Shown here piece after piece: positions 60,391 to 64,000 of a DNA stretch of 64,000 bases. The translations under genes were made by a program, and so were the position numbers. A model generated the notes under the pieces. The model was not told the origin of the DNA. It saw only the letters and a list, made by a program, of their open reading frames with translations, and ran no database searches. Position 1 is the stretch's first letter, and each line of letters begins with the position of its first letter. Source of the stretch: Chloroflexota bacterium (lineage in GTDB: Bacteria; Chloroflexota; Anaerolineae; Anaerolineales; Villigracilaceae); assembly GCA_016219545.1 (NCBI GenBank), contig JACRMH010000015.1:1-64000 (forward strand). The letters run 5' to 3'.

Positions 60391-61191
60391 ATGAGTGATC
60401 GCGAACGTCGAATTTATGGATTCATAGTCGGGCTTGTTTTTGGACTGCCCTACGCAGCCATCTCGCAGTACATCAATGTATGGATGCTCCCCGGCATCCC
60501 GCTTTTCGAATTACCGCTTGGGCGTGTTACAACGGTTATCTTAACGAGCATCGCCATGGGCATTCTTGGAGTGATCGTGGCATGGGAGGAAGAATCATTT
60601 TGGGGGCTGATCGGCGGTTCCTTCTTCATTGTGCTGTTGGGTTCCATACAGGCATTTATTAATTCAGGCTCGTCACATGGAGTGGCATCCTTCTTCCTAT
60701 TTCTCTTCACCTTTTTACCGCGTCTCATCATTTACCTGCCGCTGGCTTTCTTTTTTCGCTGGGTATTGAATAATTTGGATAACAGGATCGCCGGCGTTTG
60801 GCGCGGACTGAAACGCCCGTTGACCGCAGTACTGGTTCTGCTGATCGTAGCTGTCATCGCGGGCAGGCTTTCCATGTTAAGTAGTGAAGCAAGGCAAGCC
60901 TTGCAGGATGCAAATGCTCTCGTGCTGGAGGGCATGTCTGCAATTGAAAATGGCGCCGAACTGCCCGATCCGCTCCTCCCTGTGGATGGATTTTCCACTC
61001 ATGCAAAAGGCGCATACACTCTTTACTGGAGCAATGATGTGGACATTCTGCCGGTCACCCGTCCCGTCGCAGGTGTTGGCGTAACCGAGTCGCTCATCAT
61101 CTTTCGGTTTGAGAATGCCTATCAATTCGGCTGTGCATATACCCCGCCAAGCCATACGCCCAAGTGTATCAATATCACTCGTGTAAGATAG
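60391..61191 (+). CDS. Membrane protein of unknown function
   Basis: A 266-residue protein with four or five membrane helices in its first 165 residues (GFIVGLVFGLPYAAISQYINVW, VTTVILTSIAMGILGVIVAW, RWVLNNL) and a soluble C-terminal domain of about 90 residues ending CAYTPPSHTPKCINITRVR, with two cysteines that could form a disulfide outside. GAGGAT precedes the ATG. A terminator follows. Confidence 0.72.
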   Translation: MSDRERRIYGFIVGLVFGLPYAAISQYINVWMLPGIPLFELPLGRVTTVILTSIAMGILGVIVAWEEESFWGLIGGSFFIVLLGSIQAFINSGSSHGVASFFLFLFTFLPRLIIYLPLAFFFRWVLNNLDNRIAGVWRGLKRPLTAVLVLLIVAVIAGRLSMLSSEARQALQDANALVLEGMSAIENGAELPDPLLPVDGFSTHAKGAYTLYWSNDVDILPVTRPVAGVGVTESLIIFRFENAYQFGCAYTPPSHTPKCINITRVR

Positions 61192-61207
61192 AGCGATATT
61201 CAAAAAT

Positions 61208-61246
61208 AAAAAGACACCCCGAAAAAATCTTCGGGGTGTCTTTTTA
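61208..61246. terminator. Bidirectional Rho-independent terminator
   Basis: AAAAAGACACCCCGAA (61208-61223) pairs exactly with 61230-61245, giving A and T runs on both sides between convergent genes. Confidence 0.93.
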
Positions 61247-61264
61247 TAGTCACTTTTAAAAAAC

Positions 61265-61840
61265 TTAGGGATTCAAACCAATAATATAAGCGATCACATC
61301 CGCGATCTGTTGGGGGGTGAGGGTCTTCTGGTCACCCCAGGCAACCATTTGGAAAACCGGGCTTTTTCCCTTGGGTACAGAACCATGCTCAATGAACAGG
61401 TCAAGATTGGTTGCAAAGATCTTATAGTCTGCATCCTTCAGAGCCGCAGGGACAGGATTGAGCGCCGGAACCATACCGCTCTCTGAGCCGGGGTTGACCA
61501 CGCCGCCTATGCCTTCCGCGCCGTGGCAGACAACACAATTTACCTCAAAGACAAGTTTGCCTGCATCCGCATCGCCGGTCAGGTCAACAGCCGGGCCGGG
61601 GCCGCCCGGGTTGGATGGACGCACAACTTCTTCACCGGCAGGGGCGCTCACACCACGGTCAAGTGCGGGGAGTGTAGCGGGGATCAAAGTGGGGATGGGA
61701 GTGCGCTCCACCGGCAAGGCACCGCTCAAACATGTGGTGGTAAGTCCGCAGGCGTTGTAATATACAAAACCAATGAACGCAAATATGCAGAGCATTAAAA
61801 TGAGTAGCGTACTATAAATATATTTTCGAACATCATTCAT
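61265..61840 (-). CDS. Membrane-anchored monoheme cytochrome c
   Basis: A 191-residue protein with one N-terminal membrane helix (about 8-28), a Pro-rich linker and a cytochrome c domain with heme motif CVVCHG. A distal methionine is likely in VFQMVAWG. GGGAG precedes the ATG. It follows another cytochrome gene in the alternative complex III cluster and probably accepts electrons from it. Confidence 0.9.
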   Translation of the reverse strand: MNDVRKYIYSTLLILMLCIFAFIGFVYYNACGLTTTCLSGALPVERTPIPTLIPATLPALDRGVSAPAGEEVVRPSNPGGPGPAVDLTGDADAGKLVFEVNCVVCHGAEGIGGVVNPGSESGMVPALNPVPAALKDADYKIFATNLDLFIEHGSVPKGKSPVFQMVAWGDQKTLTPQQIADVIAYIIGLNP

Positions 61841-61852
61841 GTGGATATCTCC

Positions 61853-62428
61853 CTACTGCCCCAGCGCCTTGAGCGTGCGGATGTAGTTGATAACATCCCA
61901 GCGTTCACGCACAGACAAATTTTCATTCAAAGGCGGGCATTGACCGGAGAACTTAATATCGGGGAAAAGCGAGTCGTCCGGGTTGAATTTTCCATTCGTG
62001 ATGGTCAGGAAAATATCGCCGTCACTCAGGCTCTGGACAAGGTCGCTGGTCAGGTCAACGGGCTTCTTTTTGACAAGGAAACCGGCGACGGTTCCAGTGC
62101 CTAATCCCGTATCACCATGACACATCATACAATTGATCCGATATAACTCCTCGCCGCGCGAAATGGATATTTCATCCGCCGGGATGGGATTCTCCGGCGC
62201 GCCATTCGCAGGGATGTAGGCTGCGCCTTCGATAGGAATGGATAACGCCGGAACGGGGCGTGAACCCTGCCCGGTGGCCAGGTCAAATTCCTGGGTGCTG
62301 TAGGATGGTTGAAGCCCCATGAACGAGACCCATTGGATCTTGACCACGTCGAACGAGAAGACCATCAACACGCTTACCAGCACGCCGAGAACTACAAAAA
62401 CTCCAACGAGTTGCTTGAACAGTCTCAT
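61853..62428 (-). CDS. Monoheme cytochrome c, ActE-like
   Basis: A 191-residue protein with an N-terminal membrane helix (about 8-25) and heme motif CMMCHGDTG. An obvious distal methionine is not visible in the C-terminal half (FPDIKFSGQCPPL), so the sixth ligand is uncertain. Its start overlaps the ActD stop by 4 bp. The place after ActD fits the ActE position of alternative complex III operons. Confidence 0.85.
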   Translation of the reverse strand: MRLFKQLVGVFVVLGVLVSVLMVFSFDVVKIQWVSFMGLQPSYSTQEFDLATGQGSRPVPALSIPIEGAAYIPANGAPENPIPADEISISRGEELYRINCMMCHGDTGLGTGTVAGFLVKKKPVDLTSDLVQSLSDGDIFLTITNGKFNPDDSLFPDIKFSGQCPPLNENLSVRERWDVINYIRTLKALGQ

Positions 62429-62982
62429 AACTGCTCTACCTCCGCAACCTCAACCTTTTCCGCACCGAGGGCGGTCATGGCTTTGGTTATTTTTTCTTTA
62501 CTCTCCGGCGAACACTTGAAGAAGACCGCGATCTTTCCTTCGCTGACCTCTTTCACATATTCCATCGGACGATAATTGGGGAAATAACTATCGAGAAATA
62601 CACCGAGGAAAGTGGAGAGTAACATACCGAGCATGGTTATCTCGAACAATATAACAACAGTAGGCGGCCCGGGGATAACGGCCTGACTGCTTACTTGAAT
62701 GGGGTATGGATACAAATAGGGTACGCCATACATGAGAAAAGCTCCGCCGAAGAATCCCAATACTGCACCGCCGCCGGCAAGCCGGGGGACATTTGTCCAT
62801 TGGCTGGGACGGCCGAGCATGGCTTCAGTGACCGGCACGCCGGAGATCACGTTCATCTGATCGTCGGAAATGCCCAAGGCACGGAGTTTGTCAATTGCAT
62901 CAGCGGCAGGCCCGAGGTCAGGAAAGACCGCTAACAGAGATACCTGTCCAGAAGGTTCTATCCTGGAAATATTGTCAGTCAT
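62425..62982 (-). CDS. actD: Alternative complex III membrane subunit ActD (DUF3341)
   Basis: A 185-residue protein. The N-terminal soluble domain (LLAVFPDLGPAADAIDKLRALGI, NVISGVP) is followed by two membrane helices (about 90-155; GGGAVLGFFGGAFLMYG, VVILFEITMLGMLLSTFLG) and the tail KIAVFFKCSPESKEK. This is the DUF3341 family found next to ActC. AGGAGG precedes the ATG. Confidence 0.9.
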   Translation of the reverse strand: MTDNISRIEPSGQVSLLAVFPDLGPAADAIDKLRALGISDDQMNVISGVPVTEAMLGRPSQWTNVPRLAGGGAVLGFFGGAFLMYGVPYLYPYPIQVSSQAVIPGPPTVVILFEITMLGMLLSTFLGVFLDSYFPNYRPMEYVKEVSEGKIAVFFKCSPESKEKITKAMTALGAEKVEVAEVEQL

Positions 62983-62992
62983 GTGAATCCTC

Positions 62993-64000
62993 CTATTCCA
63001 GTTCGCTAACCGATACTACGGTCTCGCGTCCAAACTTCTTGAGCTCATGCGCCATCTGACCTTCCTCAACTTCCCAGACAGGGATGAGGGGAATGAGGCG
63101 GGAGGCCGCCATATAGAGCCATATAAATAACGCCAGCGTGCCGATGCCCAACAGAATTTCAACGCGCGGGTAGTAGAGACGCCAGGTAAAAGGCATACGA
63201 TTGATGGAGAGCGAAACAGGGACGATAATATAGCGCTCGAGGTACATGCCAACATTGATGAGCAAGCCGACAGCGAAGACGATCCACGGGGTGGAGCGCC
63301 ATTTTTGATTCCATAAGACAGCCCATGGGATCGCGATGTTGAAGATCAACATGGCAAACCACATCCAGCCCATTGGACCGGCTTCATGGAAGTGCAGGAG
63401 TTGATGCGTCCATTTGTCGCCGCCATACCATTGCACCATGTAATCGTTGAAGAAGAAGTACGCCCACGCCATTGAGATGATGAGCATCAGTTTGGCAATG
63501 GCATCAAAGTGTTCGCCGCGAATGAAGTATTTCATGTTCTTCATTGTGCCGCGCACGATGGCTAATACCATGACGACCGCGCCCATACCTGAGTGCAAAG
63601 CGCCGACTACGAAGTAGGGTCCAAAGATGGTGGAGTTCCAACCCGGGCGGGTGGCCGCCGCGAAGTCCCAGGACACGATGGTATGCACGGAGAACATCAC
63701 AGGGATGATGGCGAACGCGAAGATCGTCATTGCATTACGTAGATGAGTCCATTCACCTTCTGTGCCGCGGAAACCCAGCGCAAGGATCTTATAGAAAGTC
63801 TTACGCCATCCCGTGGAGCGATCCCGCGCCATGGCCAGGTCGGGGATGAGCGGCAGGAAGAGATACATGGTGGATGATAGTAAGTATGTGGTGATGGCGA
63901 GCAAGTCCCATGTCAGCGGGGAATGTGTATTAGGCCACAACATGCGCTGGTTCGGATAAGGGATCAGCCAGTAGGCAAGCCACACGCGACCCAGGTGCAT
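62993..64000 (-). CDS. actC: Alternative complex III NrfD-like membrane subunit ActC (5' end outside the window)
   Basis: A partial sequence of 335 residues with at least eight membrane helices. NrfD-family phrases include LLSSTMYLFLPLIPDLAMARD, VHTIVSWDFAAATRPGW, GWMWFAMLIFNIAIPWAVLW and VGMYLERYIIVP. It is the quinol-side membrane subunit of alternative complex III, a quinol:acceptor oxidoreductase that replaces the bc1 complex in many Chloroflexota. Full-length members are longer, so its start and actA/actB probably lie beyond 64000. Confidence 0.93.
   Translation of the reverse strand: MHLGRVWLAYWLIPYPNQRMLWPNTHSPLTWDLLAITTYLLSSTMYLFLPLIPDLAMARDRSTGWRKTFYKILALGFRGTEGEWTHLRNAMTIFAFAIIPVMFSVHTIVSWDFAAATRPGWNSTIFGPYFVVGALHSGMGAVVMVLAIVRGTMKNMKYFIRGEHFDAIAKLMLIISMAWAYFFFNDYMVQWYGGDKWTHQLLHFHEAGPMGWMWFAMLIFNIAIPWAVLWNQKWRSTPWIVFAVGLLINVGMYLERYIIVPVSLSINRMPFTWRLYYPRVEILLGIGTLALFIWLYMAASRLIPLIPVWEVEEGQMAHELKKFGRETVVSVSELE

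Overview
The window looks like a chromosome segment of a Chloroflexota bacterium, most likely class Anaerolineae. This is inferred from gene content and not from a marker-gene search. The pointers are a bacterial Elp3, an alternative complex III cluster (ActC/ActD/cytochromes c), an F420-dependent LLM-type oxidoreductase, a nadC-nadA-nadB operon, many small palindromic repeats between genes, and a mix of SD-led and apparently leaderless genes. I see no rRNA, CRISPR array, transposase, phage module or integrase. One tRNA gene, Arg(CCT), lies at 45397-45468.

Layout. 1-15.9 kb holds mostly housekeeping genes: two alkaline-phosphatase-fold or amine-oxidase-like enzymes, a lone response regulator, a flippase-like membrane protein, YitT, an elp3-EamA-era operon, a divergent cysH / SAM-methyltransferase pair, two conserved unknown proteins and a CelD/FemAB-like acetyltransferase. 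15.9-20.45 kb is an accessory stretch. A near-consensus promoter is followed by co-oriented genes (DUF2806 protein, alpha/beta hydrolase, GH10-like lipoprotein, RibD-type reductase) separated by three related 130-150 bp dyad elements that resemble integron attC sites. No integrase is visible, so it reads as a CALIN-like cassette cluster. 20.5-22.1 kb holds a winged-helix regulator with a membrane partner, plus an unknown gene. 22.2-29.5 kb carries two-subunit fumarase, a large sensor kinase, a three-gene operon (quinate-dehydrogenase-like, nucleotidyltransferase, PAP2) and an MntA-HepT pair. 29.5-39.7 kb holds NAD biosynthesis, a queuosine-precursor transporter, recF, a GNAT, def, a cNMP-binding membrane protein, a redoxin and a beta-hydroxyacid dehydrogenase. 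39.9-45.4 kb is a dense plus-strand gene run. 45.6-53.4 kb has lipB, a DprE1/DprE2-like pair, a diacylglycerol-kinase-like gene, a helicase-associated protein and glycine C-acetyltransferase. 53.4-64 kb has a membrane cytochrome c, an ECF sigma / anti-sigma pair, an Rrf2 regulator, urocanase, secreted proteins and the start of an alternative complex III operon that runs off the right edge.

The most distinctive feature is the density of small repeats. There are at least five palindromic families and many 7-bp tandem repeats. Most sit between genes, but several lie in frame inside conserved enzymes (elp3, lipB, a methyltransferase, a helicase-associated protein). Others supply stop codons or -10 boxes. 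This resembles, by analogy, the Rickettsia palindromic elements. The second striking feature is the attC-like array. The third is a set of genes whose TATAAT-like box lies about 6 nt before the start codon, implying leaderless transcripts.
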